This document shows positions 1 through 7,752 of a stretch of DNA of 21,255 nucleotides, piece by piece. This DNA is from a virus. The notes beneath the pieces are model-generated. The model searched no databases and was not told the DNA's origin. It saw nothing but the letters and a program-made list of their open reading frames with translations. Numbering within the stretch: the stretch's first letter is position 1; each line of letters opens with the position of its first letter. Made by a program: the position numbers and the translations under genes. The stretch lies in the IMG/VR virus record IMGVR_UViG_3300013131_000294, positions 1-21,255 of that record. The stretch is one strand, 5' to 3'.

Positions 1-1
1 G

Positions 2-274
2 CTGGACGAGCGGGGCTTCCTCGCCTGGATCGATCGGGCCGCGCCCGGCGATCGCATCACCTATCACGAAGGCCATCTCGGCTGTGACCGAGCGCCGCGG
101 ATTTCGCCGTTCGCGGAACCGGCCCGGTGCGAACTGGACCGGGTCGCCGATCTGGCCATGACCCTGGCCGACAATGGCCACCTGCTGCTGGCCCAGGGCC
201 GCGTCGCCGAGGACCGGGTGGCCTATTTCGCCATCATGGCCACCCGCCGGACGGCGAAGGGAGGCCGGCGATGA
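2..274 (+). CDS. Conserved phage hypothetical protein, 5' end missing
   Basis: The reading frame is open from the window edge and ends at a TGA that overlaps the ATG of the next gene (ATGA), so 90 residues of the C-terminal part are visible. The segment FLAWIDRAAPGDRITYHEGH, then a DR, then a hydrophobic stretch (GHLLLAQGRV) and an aromatic VAYFAIMATRR end, looks like a compact small phage protein often placed ahead of replication genes. I do not recognise a named family. No catalytic motif, membrane segment or signal is visible. Its stop/start coupling to the following gene suggests translation as part of the same rightward replication operon. The coding call rests on the overlap geometry, G/C-ending codons and absence of a better frame. 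The role is unknown. Confidence 0.7.
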   Translation: MDERGFLAWIDRAAPGDRITYHEGHLGCDRAPRISPFAEPARCELDRVADLAMTLADNGHLLLAQGRVAEDRVAYFAIMATRRTAKGGRR

Positions 275-762
275 CCATCCCCAATCGCCCCCGTCTGGCC
301 GATCTCGTCACCATGCCGGTCGGCGCGGTGACCGCTCTGCCCGCCGAAACCCTGGCGCTGCTCCAGGAGGAGGCCGACGAGGCCCTGCGTGCCGCCAAGA
401 CCGTGAAGGATTGGCTGGATAGTGCGCTGGCCCTGAAATACAGCTCCCTGGCCAATCAGGCCCGCGCCGCCGCCAGCAAGGACACCGGCACCGTTCGCTT
501 CGCCGACGGCCTGGTCACCATCGTCGCCGATCTGCCGAAGCGGGTGGAATGGGATCAGTCCCGTCTCGCCGCCCTGGTGGAGCGCATCCGCGCCGAAGGC
601 GACGATCCGGCCGAGTTCGTCGAGATCTCCTACAAGGTGTCGGAACGCAAATACGGCGCTTGGCCCGGCTCCATCCGCTCGGCCTTCGAGGCGGCGCGCA
701 CGGTCAGGACCGGCAAGCCCACCTTCGCGCTGCAGATCGGCAGCGGGGAGGGCGTGCGATGA
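271..762 (+). CDS. Conserved phage hypothetical protein (163 aa)
   Basis: The ATG at 271 overlaps the preceding stop, and the gene's own TGA overlaps the ATG of the ATPase gene at 759, so it is translationally coupled on both sides. An upstream in-frame ATG at 127 would overlap the preceding gene by about 145 bases, so 271 is preferred; GGAGG at 260-264 is a plausible ribosome site. The N-terminal half is Ala/Leu-rich and probably helical (LALLQEEADEALRAAKTVK), followed by KDTGTVRFADG, ADLPKRVEWDQ and a KYGAWPGSIRSAFEAART segment. That order of conserved blocks is familiar from alphaproteobacterial prophage proteins next to AAA_24 ATPases, but I know of no assigned function. It may assist the recombination ATPase; this is only inferred from position. 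Confidence 0.8.
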   Translation: MTIPNRPRLADLVTMPVGAVTALPAETLALLQEEADEALRAAKTVKDWLDSALALKYSSLANQARAAASKDTGTVRFADGLVTIVADLPKRVEWDQSRLAALVERIRAEGDDPAEFVEISYKVSERKYGAWPGSIRSAFEAARTVRTGKPTFALQIGSGEGVR

Positions 763-1619
763 GCCTTCCCATTATCTCCGCCGACCAGCGCCTCGCCGAG
801 CGGCGCGGCATCAAGGGGGCGATCTTCGGCAAGTCGGGGATCGGCAAGACCACCCTGCTGCTGACCATGGCTCCGTCCTCGACGCTGTTCTTCGACCTGG
901 AAGCCGGCGACCTGGCCATCGAGGGCTGGGGCGGCGACAGCATCCGGCCGCGGACCTGGCAGGAATGCCGCGACTTCGCTGTGTTCATCGGCGGTCCCAA
1001 TCCGGCGCTGCGCGACGACCAGCCCTACAGCCAGGCCCATTTCGACGCGGTGTGCGAGCGCTTCGGCGAGGCGGCGGCGTTGGATCGCTACGACACCGTG
1101 TTCATCGACAGTATCACGGTGGCGGGGCGCCTGTGCCTGCAATGGTGCAAGGGCCAGCCGGAAGCCTTCTCGGATCGCACCGGCCGCCCCGACAGCCGTG
1201 GCGCCTATGGGCTGCACGGCCGCGAGATGATCGCCTGGCTGACCCATTTGCAGCACACCCGGGCCAAGAACGTCTGGTTCGTCGGCATCCTCGACGAGAA
1301 GCTGGACGACTTCAACCGCCGCCTGTTCGTGCCGCAGATCGACGGCTCCAAAACCGGCAACGAGCTGCCCGGCATCGTCGACGAGGTCATCACCATGGCG
1401 GAGATGACCGACGAGTCTGGCAAGCCGTACCGGGCTTTCGTCTGCCACACCCTCAATCCCTGGGGCTATCCGGCCAAGGACCGTAGCGGGCGGCTCGACG
1501 CGGTCGAGGAACCCCATCTCGGCCGACTGATGGACAAGATCCGCGGCCCCGCCCGGCCGGCGGCCGAACGCCTCGCCTTCGGCCTGCCCGCCCAATCCCC
1601 CGACACCACCACGATCTGA
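759..1619 (+). CDS. RecA-core phage ATPase, Sak4/AAA_24-like
   Basis: This 286-residue protein has a clear Walker A, GKSGIGKT at residues 24-31, and a Walker B ending in D117 (TVFIDSI). No AAA+ lid or helicase motifs are apparent, which fits the short RecA-core ATPases found in phages (AAA_24, or Sak4-type single-strand annealing/recombination proteins). The known role of Sak4-type proteins is ATP-dependent ssDNA binding and strand annealing or exchange during phage recombination, usually with an SSB partner. The next gene looks like such a partner, and an SF2 helicase follows. The ATG at 759 overlaps the preceding stop, which supports this start over an upstream in-frame one at 549. The C-terminal 30 residues are proline/alanine rich. 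The ATPase call is firm; the recombinase assignment is an inference from length and neighbours. Confidence 0.8.
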   Translation: MSLPIISADQRLAERRGIKGAIFGKSGIGKTTLLLTMAPSSTLFFDLEAGDLAIEGWGGDSIRPRTWQECRDFAVFIGGPNPALRDDQPYSQAHFDAVCERFGEAAALDRYDTVFIDSITVAGRLCLQWCKGQPEAFSDRTGRPDSRGAYGLHGREMIAWLTHLQHTRAKNVWFVGILDEKLDDFNRRLFVPQIDGSKTGNELPGIVDEVITMAEMTDESGKPYRAFVCHTLNPWGYPAKDRSGRLDAVEEPHLGRLMDKIRGPARPAAERLAFGLPAQSPDTTTI

Positions 1620-1636
1620 CGCAAAGGACGACGACC

Positions 1637-2257
1637 ATGTCCACCTGGAACGATTTCAACAACGCCGAGACCCAGTCCGCCTATTCCCTGATCCCCAAGG
1701 GCACCGTCGCCCGGGTGCGGATGACCATCCGCCCCGGCGGCTACAACGACCCCAATCAGGGCTGGACCGGCGGCTACGCCACCTATGGTGACAAGAGCGG
1801 CTCGGTCTACCTCAATGGCGAATTCACCGTGCTGGAAGGCCCCTACGCCAAGCGCAAGGTGTTCACCCTGATCGGGCTGTTCAGCCCCAAGGGGCCGGAC
1901 TGGGGCAACAAGGGCCGCAGCCTGATCCGCGGCATGCTCAACTCGGCGCGCGGCCTTTCCGACAAGGACACCTCGCCCCAGGCGCAGGCGGCGCGGCGCA
2001 TCAACGGCATCGGCGACCTTGACGGCATCGAGTTCCTGGCCAAGATCGACATCGGCAAGGACACCAACGGCGAGGACAAGAACGAGATCCGCCTCGCCGT
2101 GACGCCGGACCACAAGGAATACGGCACCTATTTCGGCTCCGGCGGCTCTGCCTCGCTGCCGGTCCAGGGGCAGGCGGCTCCGGCCCCGGCTTCGGCTCCG
2201 GCCCAGCCGCAGGCGGCGCGTCCCGCCGCCGGTGCCCGTCCGTCGTGGGCGCAGTGA
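1637..2257 (+). CDS. Probable ssDNA-binding partner, DUF669-like (206 aa)
   Basis: A good ribosome site (AAAGGA at 1623-1628) precedes the ATG. The N-terminus (WNDFNNAETQ, then LIPKGTVARVRMTIRPGGY) resembles DUF669-type phage proteins, which commonly sit between an AAA_24 ATPase and a DEAD/DEAH helicase. The central region alternates beta-like segments (FTVLEGPYAKRKVFTLIGLF) with a GRSLIRGMLNSARGL helix, and DGIEFLAKIDIGKD follows. The last roughly 45 residues are a low-complexity Ala/Pro/Gln/Ser tail ending in SWAQ. A disordered tail on a beta-rich core is the usual layout of phage ssDNA-binding proteins. No direct DNA-binding motif can be proven by eye, so the function rests on gene order and architecture. 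The gene ends just before the helicase start. Confidence 0.7.
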   Translation: MSTWNDFNNAETQSAYSLIPKGTVARVRMTIRPGGYNDPNQGWTGGYATYGDKSGSVYLNGEFTVLEGPYAKRKVFTLIGLFSPKGPDWGNKGRSLIRGMLNSARGLSDKDTSPQAQAARRINGIGDLDGIEFLAKIDIGKDTNGEDKNEIRLAVTPDHKEYGTYFGSGGSASLPVQGQAAPAPASAPAQPQAARPAAGARPSWAQ

Positions 2258-2258
2258 C

Positions 2259-3932
2259 ATGCTGCTGCGTCCCCGCCAGCGTCTGTTCGTCGAGCGCAGC
2301 GTCCGCGCGCTCGGCGAGCACCACAACACCCTGGGCGTCGCCCCGACCGGGGCCGGCAAGACGATCATGCTGTCGGCGGTGACCGGCGAAATGATCGGCG
2401 ACAGCCGGGCCAAGGCCTGCGTGCTGGCCCACCGCGACGAACTGACCGACCAGAACCGGACCAAGTTCGCCCGCGTCAATCCGGTCCTCACCACCTCGGT
2501 GGTGGATGCGGGGGGCAAGTCGTGGCAGGGCCAGGTCACCTTCGCCATGGTGCCGACCCTGGCGCGGGCGGCCAATCTGGACGGCATGCCGGCGCTCGAC
2601 CTGCTGGTGATCGACGAGGCCCATCATGCCGCCGCCGACAGCTATCGCCGCATCATCGACCGGGCGCTCTCCCGCAATCCGCAGTGCCGAATCTTCGGCG
2701 TTACCGCCACCCCCAATCGCGGCGACGGCAAGGGGCTGCGGCCGGTGTTCTCCAATGTCGCCGACCAGATCCGCATCGGCGAGTTGATCGCCTCCGGCCA
2801 TCTGGTCCGCCCGCGCACCTTCGTGGTCAATGTGGGCGTCCAGGACGCCCTGGCCGGGGTGCGCAAGACCGCTGACGACTTCGATATGACCCAGGTCGAC
2901 GCCATCATGAACCGGGCGCCGGTGACCGAGGCGGTGGTCGCGCATTGGCGGGAGAAGGCGGGCAACCGCCAGACGGTGGTGTTCTGCTCGACGGTGGACC
3001 ACGCCCGCAACGTCACCGCGGCGTTCAATGACACCGGTATCCCGGCGGTGATGGTGATCGGCGACATGGGCGAGGCCGAGCGCCGCGCGGCGCTGGCCGC
3101 CTATGGTCGCGGCGAGGCCCGGGTGGTGGTCAATGTCGCGGTGCTGACCGAGGGCTGGGACCATCCGCCCACCTCCTGCGTGGTGCTGCTGCGGCCCAGC
3201 TCCTACAAGTCGACCATGATCCAGATGGTCGGCCGGGGACTGCGCACCATCTGCCCCGACGAGCATCCGGGCTTGGTCAAGACCGACTGCGTGGTGCTGG
3301 ATTTCGGCACCTCCACCCTGCTGCACGGATCGCTGGAGCAGGATGTCGATCTCGACGGCCACGAGGGATGCGGCGAGGCCCCGTCCAAGGATTGCCCGGA
3401 ATGCGGGGCCAGCGTGCCGCTCGGCGTGTCCGAATGCCCGATCTGCGGCTATGTCTGGCAGCGCGGCAGCGAGGTGATCCCGATCAACGACTTCGCCATG
3501 ACCGAGGTCGATCTGCTGCAGCGCTCCAGCTTCCGCTGGTGCGACCTGTTCGGCGACGACGCGGCGCTGGTGGCCAGCGGCTTCAACGCCTGGGGCGGCA
3601 TCTTCTTCCTCGACGGGCTGTGGAGCGCCATCGGCGGCCTGCACCGCCAGCAGCCTCGCCTGCTGGCGGTGGGCGAACGCACTATCTGCCTGGCGGCGGC
3701 CGACGACTGGCTCAATGAGCACGAGACCGACGAAAGCGCTCACAAGAGCAAGCGCTGGTTGGGCCAGCCGCCCACCGACAAGCAGTTGGCCCTGCTGCCG
3801 GCGGAGTGTCGCCAGGATTTCGGGCTGACCCGCTATCAGGCCTCCGCCCTGTTGGCGTTCCGCTTCAACCGTCAGGCCATCCGCGCCCTGGTCACCCAGG
3901 CCCGCGATGGCTCCAACCGGAGGGCGGCGTAA
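2259..3932 (+). CDS. SF2 DEAH-box helicase with C-terminal zinc ribbon
   Basis: All core superfamily 2 motifs are visible in the 557-residue product: LRPRQ near the N-terminus, Walker A APTGAGKT (28-35), DEAH (119-122), motif III TAT (149-151) inside GVTATPNRGDGKG, and motif VI QMVGRGLR (322-329) with its arginine fingers. After the RecA2 lobe come two cysteine pairs, CPEC (379-382) and CPIC (393-396), forming a probable zinc ribbon, then a C-terminal region of about 150 residues without recognisable motifs. The family resembles UvrB/RecG-like and Ssl2-like phage helicases that translocate on DNA with ATP. The ATG at 2259 lies one base after the preceding stop and is preferred to 2232, which would overlap that gene. 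It probably unwinds or remodels DNA at phage forks or recombination intermediates together with the upstream ATPase. Confidence 0.92.
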   Translation: MLLRPRQRLFVERSVRALGEHHNTLGVAPTGAGKTIMLSAVTGEMIGDSRAKACVLAHRDELTDQNRTKFARVNPVLTTSVVDAGGKSWQGQVTFAMVPTLARAANLDGMPALDLLVIDEAHHAAADSYRRIIDRALSRNPQCRIFGVTATPNRGDGKGLRPVFSNVADQIRIGELIASGHLVRPRTFVVNVGVQDALAGVRKTADDFDMTQVDAIMNRAPVTEAVVAHWREKAGNRQTVVFCSTVDHARNVTAAFNDTGIPAVMVIGDMGEAERRAALAAYGRGEARVVVNVAVLTEGWDHPPTSCVVLLRPSSYKSTMIQMVGRGLRTICPDEHPGLVKTDCVVLDFGTSTLLHGSLEQDVDLDGHEGCGEAPSKDCPECGASVPLGVSECPICGYVWQRGSEVIPINDFAMTEVDLLQRSSFRWCDLFGDDAALVASGFNAWGGIFFLDGLWSAIGGLHRQQPRLLAVGERTICLAAADDWLNEHETDESAHKSKRWLGQPPTDKQLALLPAECRQDFGLTRYQASALLAFRFNRQAIRALVTQARDGSNRRAA

Positions 3933-3944
3933 TGGAGGCCGGTC

Positions 3945-4343
3945 ATGACCGAAACCGCCGCCGCCCGGCTGCGGGCATGGCATCCGCGTGGGACGCTCTG
4001 TGCCGTCTGCCGGTGTCCGACCCGTGGTTTTGGCTGGTTCGATCCAGTGCGCTCGAAGGTGCGCCGGCCATCGGTGTGGTTCTGCTCGAAGGGCTGCCAA
4101 GGCTTCTGGACGCGCTTGGCGCGGGAGCGGCCCACCATGGTTGACCTCACCCCTCAGGAAGACGCCGCCATCCATGCCGCGGTCAAGCCGGTGGCCGAGC
4201 TGATGGAGGAGATCGGCTGGGACACTCCGCTGGCCGGTCTCACCGAGGCCCAGGTCTGCGCCCTGATCGAGGCCGCCGTCGAGGGGTTCCAGGACGCCAT
4301 GCGCGCCCAGGCCACCACCGACGGCATGGAGATTCCGTTCTGA
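3945..4343 (+). CDS. Small cysteine-rich phage protein, DUF6511-like
   Basis: GGAGG at 3934-3938 gives a well-spaced ribosome site for the ATG at 3945. The 132-residue product has two cysteine pairs in its first half (CAVC near residue 19 and CSKGC near residue 48, separated by a GFGWFDP stretch), which could hold one zinc ion. The second half (LTPQEDAAIHAAVKPVAELM, then EIGWDTPLAGLTEAQV and an IEAAVEGFQDAM helix) matches my memory of DUF6511 proteins from alphaproteobacterial prophages. It ends EIPF, and the stop overlaps the nuclease start (TGATG). No enzymatic motif is visible. A DNA- or protein-binding adaptor for the neighbouring helicase or nuclease is possible but unproven. Confidence 0.75.
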   Translation: MTETAAARLRAWHPRGTLCAVCRCPTRGFGWFDPVRSKVRRPSVWFCSKGCQGFWTRLARERPTMVDLTPQEDAAIHAAVKPVAELMEEIGWDTPLAGLTEAQVCALIEAAVEGFQDAMRAQATTDGMEIPF

Positions 4344-5110
4344 TGCTGGATTTCAACCACCGGCCCAAATTGGCGGAACGGGTCAACGCCCTGATCGACG
4401 ACGCTCTTGTCGCCGAGCGGGACGCCACGCCGTCCCGCACCTATCTCGGCGCCTCCCGGCTGGGAGTGCCGTGCGACCGGGCGCTCCAGTTCGAATATGT
4501 CGGCGCCCCCAAGGATGAGGGCGCCGATTTCGACGGCCGGACGCTCCGCATCTTTGCCATCGGCCATGTGCTGGAAGATCAGGCCATCCACTGGCTGCGC
4601 CAGGCGGGGTTCGACCTCTACATCCGCAAGGGCAACCGGCCGGATGGCGGCCAGTTCGGCTTCTCGGTCGCCGATGGGCGCATTCGCGGCCATGTGGACG
4701 GCATCATCGCCGCCGGCCCCGACTTGCCGGGCATGGCATTCCCGGCGCTGTGGGAATGCAAGACCATGAACGCCAGGAACTGGCGCGAGACCGCCGCCAA
4801 GGGCGTGGCGGTCACCAAGCCGGTCTATGCCGCCCAGATCGCCACCTATCAAGCCTACATGGAGGCGACGGTGCCGGGCATTTCCCAGGCCCCGGCGCTG
4901 TTCACCGCCATCAACAAGGACACCGCCGAGCTTCATCACGAACTGGTGCCGTTCGACGCGGCGCTGGCTCAGACGGTCAGCGACCGCGCCGTGCGCATCC
5001 TGCGCGCCACCGAGGCGGGCGACCTGCTGCCGCGCATCGCCCGCGAGCGCGATTTCCACGAATGCCGCTTCTGCGCTTGGTCCAACCGCTGCTGGAGCCT
5101 GCCGGCATGA
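4343..5110 (+). CDS. PD-(D/E)XK nuclease with Cas4/AddB-like cysteine set
   Basis: The 255-residue protein shows the RecB/Cas4-type nuclease signature: GHVLED at 74-79, the metal-binding Asp119 in HVDG, the E138-C-K140 catalytic pair in WECKT, and a following Gln/Tyr helix (YAAQIATYQ). One cysteine near the N-terminus (C44, in GVPCDRALQFEY) and three at the C-terminus (C241, C244, C250) have the spacing that in Cas4 and AddB holds a 4Fe-4S cluster. The expected activity is metal-dependent ssDNA/dsDNA exonuclease, producing ends for the upstream Sak4-like ATPase and SSB. The start overlaps the preceding stop and its own stop overlaps the primase start, so it belongs to the replication operon. 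There are no CRISPR genes nearby, so this is a recombination nuclease rather than an adaptation factor. Confidence 0.87.
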   Translation: MLDFNHRPKLAERVNALIDDALVAERDATPSRTYLGASRLGVPCDRALQFEYVGAPKDEGADFDGRTLRIFAIGHVLEDQAIHWLRQAGFDLYIRKGNRPDGGQFGFSVADGRIRGHVDGIIAAGPDLPGMAFPALWECKTMNARNWRETAAKGVAVTKPVYAAQIATYQAYMEATVPGISQAPALFTAINKDTAELHHELVPFDAALAQTVSDRAVRILRATEAGDLLPRIARERDFHECRFCAWSNRCWSLPA

Positions 5111-7389
5111 CCGACGCCACCCCCGGCCCGTGGCAGGATTTCAACGACGCGCCCCCCCAGGACGATTGCGCCGGCCTGGAGGCGGATGCCGGGGAGATCG
5201 CCATCTTCCTCGACGTGGTGTTCGGCTATTGCGACGGCTGGATTCCGTTGCGCGGTTTTGTTGACAAGGGGCAAGGCATCCAGGATCGCCCCCATACCGC
5301 CTGGATTCAGGCCGATGCCACCATGGTGGACAGCGCCCTGGCTTTCGCCGGCTGGGCGGCGCGCGAGGGGGCGGCCTTCTATGTCGTCCCCGGCACGGTG
5401 GCCGAATCCGGTCAGGCCAAGTCCGCCGACATCCGGCAGATGCAGGCGGTGGTGGTCGATCTCGACACCGGAGACATCGAGGCCAAGCTGGCGCACCTCG
5501 TCCGCCACCTCGGCGATCCCACCCTGGTGGTGGAAAGCGGCGGACGCACGCCCGAGGGCGACGACAAGCTGCATGTCTGGTGGCGTCTGACCGAACCCTC
5601 CGAGGGCGAGGACATCGACCTGCTGTGCCGCCTGCGCGGTGACATCGCCGACAAGGTCGGTGGCGACGCCCATTTCCGCTCGGCCCACCAGCCGATCCGG
5701 GTGGCCGGGTCGGTCTACCACAAGGGCGGCAGGCGGCGGCTGGTCAATATCCGCACCCATGCTTCCGGCCTCGAGGTCGATCTCCGCGACTTCGCCAATC
5801 TGGTCGATGCCATGCCGCTGTTGCCCGGCATCGGCATGACTCCCCGACCGGCGACCGCGGCACGGCCAGGCATCGACGCCATCCTGCTCACCCCGGTGCA
5901 TGAGGGCGGTGCCGACGACTGGACGCGCTTCCAGGGGGCCAGCGCCGCCATCGGCCATTACGTCCGCATGGCCCATGAGGGCCGCATCAGCCGCGACGAG
6001 GCCTGGGAGGCCATCTGTCAGTACAACGCCGCCCAACTGCGCCCGTCCTGGGAACTGGAACGCCTGGCGGCCGAGGCCCAGCGCCTGTGGCGGCTGCACG
6101 AGGAAAAGCACGGCCCCGGCCTCGACCGCCTGGCATCGCCGCCCATGTCCGGCCTGCCGGCCTTCTCCCTGGGGCAGTTGCTCGACGATGACAGCCCCAT
6201 GCCCGACGACATCATCGCGCCCCGCCTGGTGACGCCGGGCGGCATGCTGGTGCTGGGTGGCGCCCCCAAGGTGGGCAAGAGCGACTTCCTCATCAGTCTG
6301 CTGGCCCACATGGCGGCGGGGGTGCCCTTCCTCGGTTTCACCCCGGCCCGGCCGCTGCGGATCTTCTATCTCCAGGCCGAGATCCAGTACCACTACCTGC
6401 GCGAACGCCTGCGCTCGATCCGCCTTGATCCGGCCATCCTGGCGGCGGCGCGCGACAATCTGGTCGCCACCCCCAAGGTGCGGATGCTGCTCGACGGCAA
6501 CGGCCTGGCCCAGACCATCGCCGCCGTGCGCAGCCGCTTCGGCGATGTCCCGCCCGACCTCATCTGCATCGACCCGATCCGCAACCTGTTCGACGGCGGC
6601 CCAGATGGCAGTGGCGAGAACGACAACGCCGCCATGCTCTTCTTCCTCCAGGAGCGGGTCGAGGCCCTGCGCGACGCCGTCGCCCCCGATGCCGGCCTGA
6701 TCCTCTGCCACCACACCCGCAAGATCACCAAGAAGCTGCTGGCCGAGGACCCCTTCATGGCGCTGTCCGGCGCCGGGGCGCTGCGCAGCTTCTACACCTC
6801 CGGCATCATCATGTTCCGGCCCGACGAGGAACGCCCCGAGCGCCTGCTGCATTTCGAGCTGCGCAACGGCCCGGCCATCGAGCCCCGGATCGTCGACAAG
6901 GTCCATGGCCGCTGGGTCGAGATCGACCGTGCCTCGGAACGGCTGGTGCGCAAGGCCCATGGCGACCGCCTCGACGCAGAGCGGGTGCGCAAGCATGACG
7001 TCATCCTGCAGATCCTGCTGGACGAGGCCGCACAGGGCCGCCTGTACACCACCCTGCAGTTCGCCGAGACCTTCGAGAACCAGGGCGGGTTGGGCGGCAA
7101 GGACACCATCCGCGACCGCGTCAGCGTGCTGGCCACCAAGGGCTACATCAAGTTCGTGCGTGATGGCGCGGCCTTCGATCTGCCGGTGAGCAGGTCCAAG
7201 TTCGGCTATCTGTGCGCCGAGGGCATGGCGTTCCCCACCGGGGGCGAAGTCGCCGATCCCCTCACCGGCGAGATCACCCCGGCCTTCGCCGACGTGCTGC
7301 CCAGCCACTACAAATGCCCGCAGACCGGGGCAGCGCTGCCGGTCGAAAATCCCACCGTCTGGGTCTATCCGGCGGAGGGCGATCAATGA
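5107..7389 (+). CDS. Primase-helicase fusion (AEP-like primase plus RepA-type ATPase)
   Basis: The 760-residue product has two parts. Residues about 60-230 carry an archaeo-eukaryotic/RepB-like primase pattern: D118-L-D120 in VVVDLDTGD, a Ser-Gly loop (VESGGRTP), H156 in KLHVWWRL and an IRVAGSVYHKGG segment. From about 365 on is a RecA-fold helicase of the AAA_25/RepA type: Walker A GAPKVGKS (385-392), Walker B D489 in LICIDP, and a sensor-like ILCHHTRK. A C-terminal winged-helix-like region (LQFAETFENQGGLGGKDTI) may bind DNA. Such fusions make primers and unwind DNA at a phage or plasmid origin. The ATG at 5107 overlaps the nuclease stop. The repeat-rich non-coding region directly downstream is a natural candidate for its target. 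The helicase half is firm; the primase half is good but by eye. Confidence 0.85.
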   Translation: MTDATPGPWQDFNDAPPQDDCAGLEADAGEIAIFLDVVFGYCDGWIPLRGFVDKGQGIQDRPHTAWIQADATMVDSALAFAGWAAREGAAFYVVPGTVAESGQAKSADIRQMQAVVVDLDTGDIEAKLAHLVRHLGDPTLVVESGGRTPEGDDKLHVWWRLTEPSEGEDIDLLCRLRGDIADKVGGDAHFRSAHQPIRVAGSVYHKGGRRRLVNIRTHASGLEVDLRDFANLVDAMPLLPGIGMTPRPATAARPGIDAILLTPVHEGGADDWTRFQGASAAIGHYVRMAHEGRISRDEAWEAICQYNAAQLRPSWELERLAAEAQRLWRLHEEKHGPGLDRLASPPMSGLPAFSLGQLLDDDSPMPDDIIAPRLVTPGGMLVLGGAPKVGKSDFLISLLAHMAAGVPFLGFTPARPLRIFYLQAEIQYHYLRERLRSIRLDPAILAAARDNLVATPKVRMLLDGNGLAQTIAAVRSRFGDVPPDLICIDPIRNLFDGGPDGSGENDNAAMLFFLQERVEALRDAVAPDAGLILCHHTRKITKKLLAEDPFMALSGAGALRSFYTSGIIMFRPDEERPERLLHFELRNGPAIEPRIVDKVHGRWVEIDRASERLVRKAHGDRLDAERVRKHDVILQILLDEAAQGRLYTTLQFAETFENQGGLGGKDTIRDRVSVLATKGYIKFVRDGAAFDLPVSRSKFGYLCAEGMAFPTGGEVADPLTGEITPAFADVLPSHYKCPQTGAALPVENPTVWVYPAEGDQ

Positions 7390-7423
7390 TCGTCGCCCCC
7401 ACCATCGCCTTGCGCAGGCTTTC

Positions 7424-7676
7424 GCGGATTCAAGTTGTGGCCAGTTGGGAACGCCTTTCCCAACTACATGCGCCTCGTCCCGAACCTGCCCTCCGCGTTT
7501 CTCTCCGGCCCGCCCCAGCAAGTTGGGAAAGCGTTTCCCAACTACATTCGCTCGACCCCGTCCAATCCCCTCGCATTGCGCGGATTCAAGTTGGGAACGG
7601 CAGCGGGCTTCCCAACTTCCCCAACTTGATTTTCTCCATGTCCCTCAATCAGTTGCGGGATGGTTCAAGTTGTGGG
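7424..7676. repeat. AGTTGGGAA palindrome / TTCAAGTTG direct-repeat array
   Basis: Direct copies of TTCAAGTTG lie at 7429-7437, 7585-7593 and 7664-7672, the first two within a longer shared GCGGATTCAAGTTG. AGTTGGGAA is paired with TTCCCAACT as inverted repeats at 7443-7465 (5-base spacer), 7521-7543 (arms extend to 10 bases, 3-base spacer) and 7589-7617 (11-base spacer). A further inverted CAACTTGA lies at 7622-7629. The first two palindromes are the same overall size, 78 bases centre to centre, and both are followed by ACAT. Such arrays are typical of replication origins (iterons) or cooperative repressor operators; which of the two cannot be told by eye. Confidence 0.75.
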
Positions 7677-7677
7677 G

Positions 7678-7752
7678 GTGAAACCCACCCCCTTTGGGGG
7701 TGGGGGAGAGCGCCGTGGGCGCGCTCTCCCATTCCCACCCCGGTGGGTTCAC
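7678..7752. repeat. Long G/C-rich hairpin downstream of the palindrome array
   Basis: An outer pair, GTGAAACCCACC (7678-7689) with GGTGGGTTCAC (7742-7752, one base shorter), encloses a G-rich/C-rich pair (GGGGTGG near 7697-7703 with CCACCCC at 7735-7741) and a perfect 10-base inner stem, GGGAGAGCGC (7704-7713) with GCGCTCTCCC (7721-7730), around a 7-base loop. There is no U-tract after it, so it is not a classical Rho-independent terminator. It could be an origin secondary structure for primer synthesis, a structured leader RNA or a transcription barrier. Confidence 0.6.

Noticed and set aside
2001-4175. Long minus-strand frame opposite the helicase gene
   Set aside because: Shadow frame; the plus strand carries complete helicase motifs.
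4969-7521. Very long minus-strand frame opposite the primase-helicase gene
   Set aside because: It mirrors a firmly identified gene, has low-complexity Gln/Gly/Ala/His content and no motifs; such frames are common opposite GC-rich codons.
7424-7676. CRISPR array
   Set aside because: The repeats are short, mixed in orientation and irregularly spaced, and no spacer-like units of constant size exist; cas genes are absent. The Cas4-like nuclease belongs to the replication operon.
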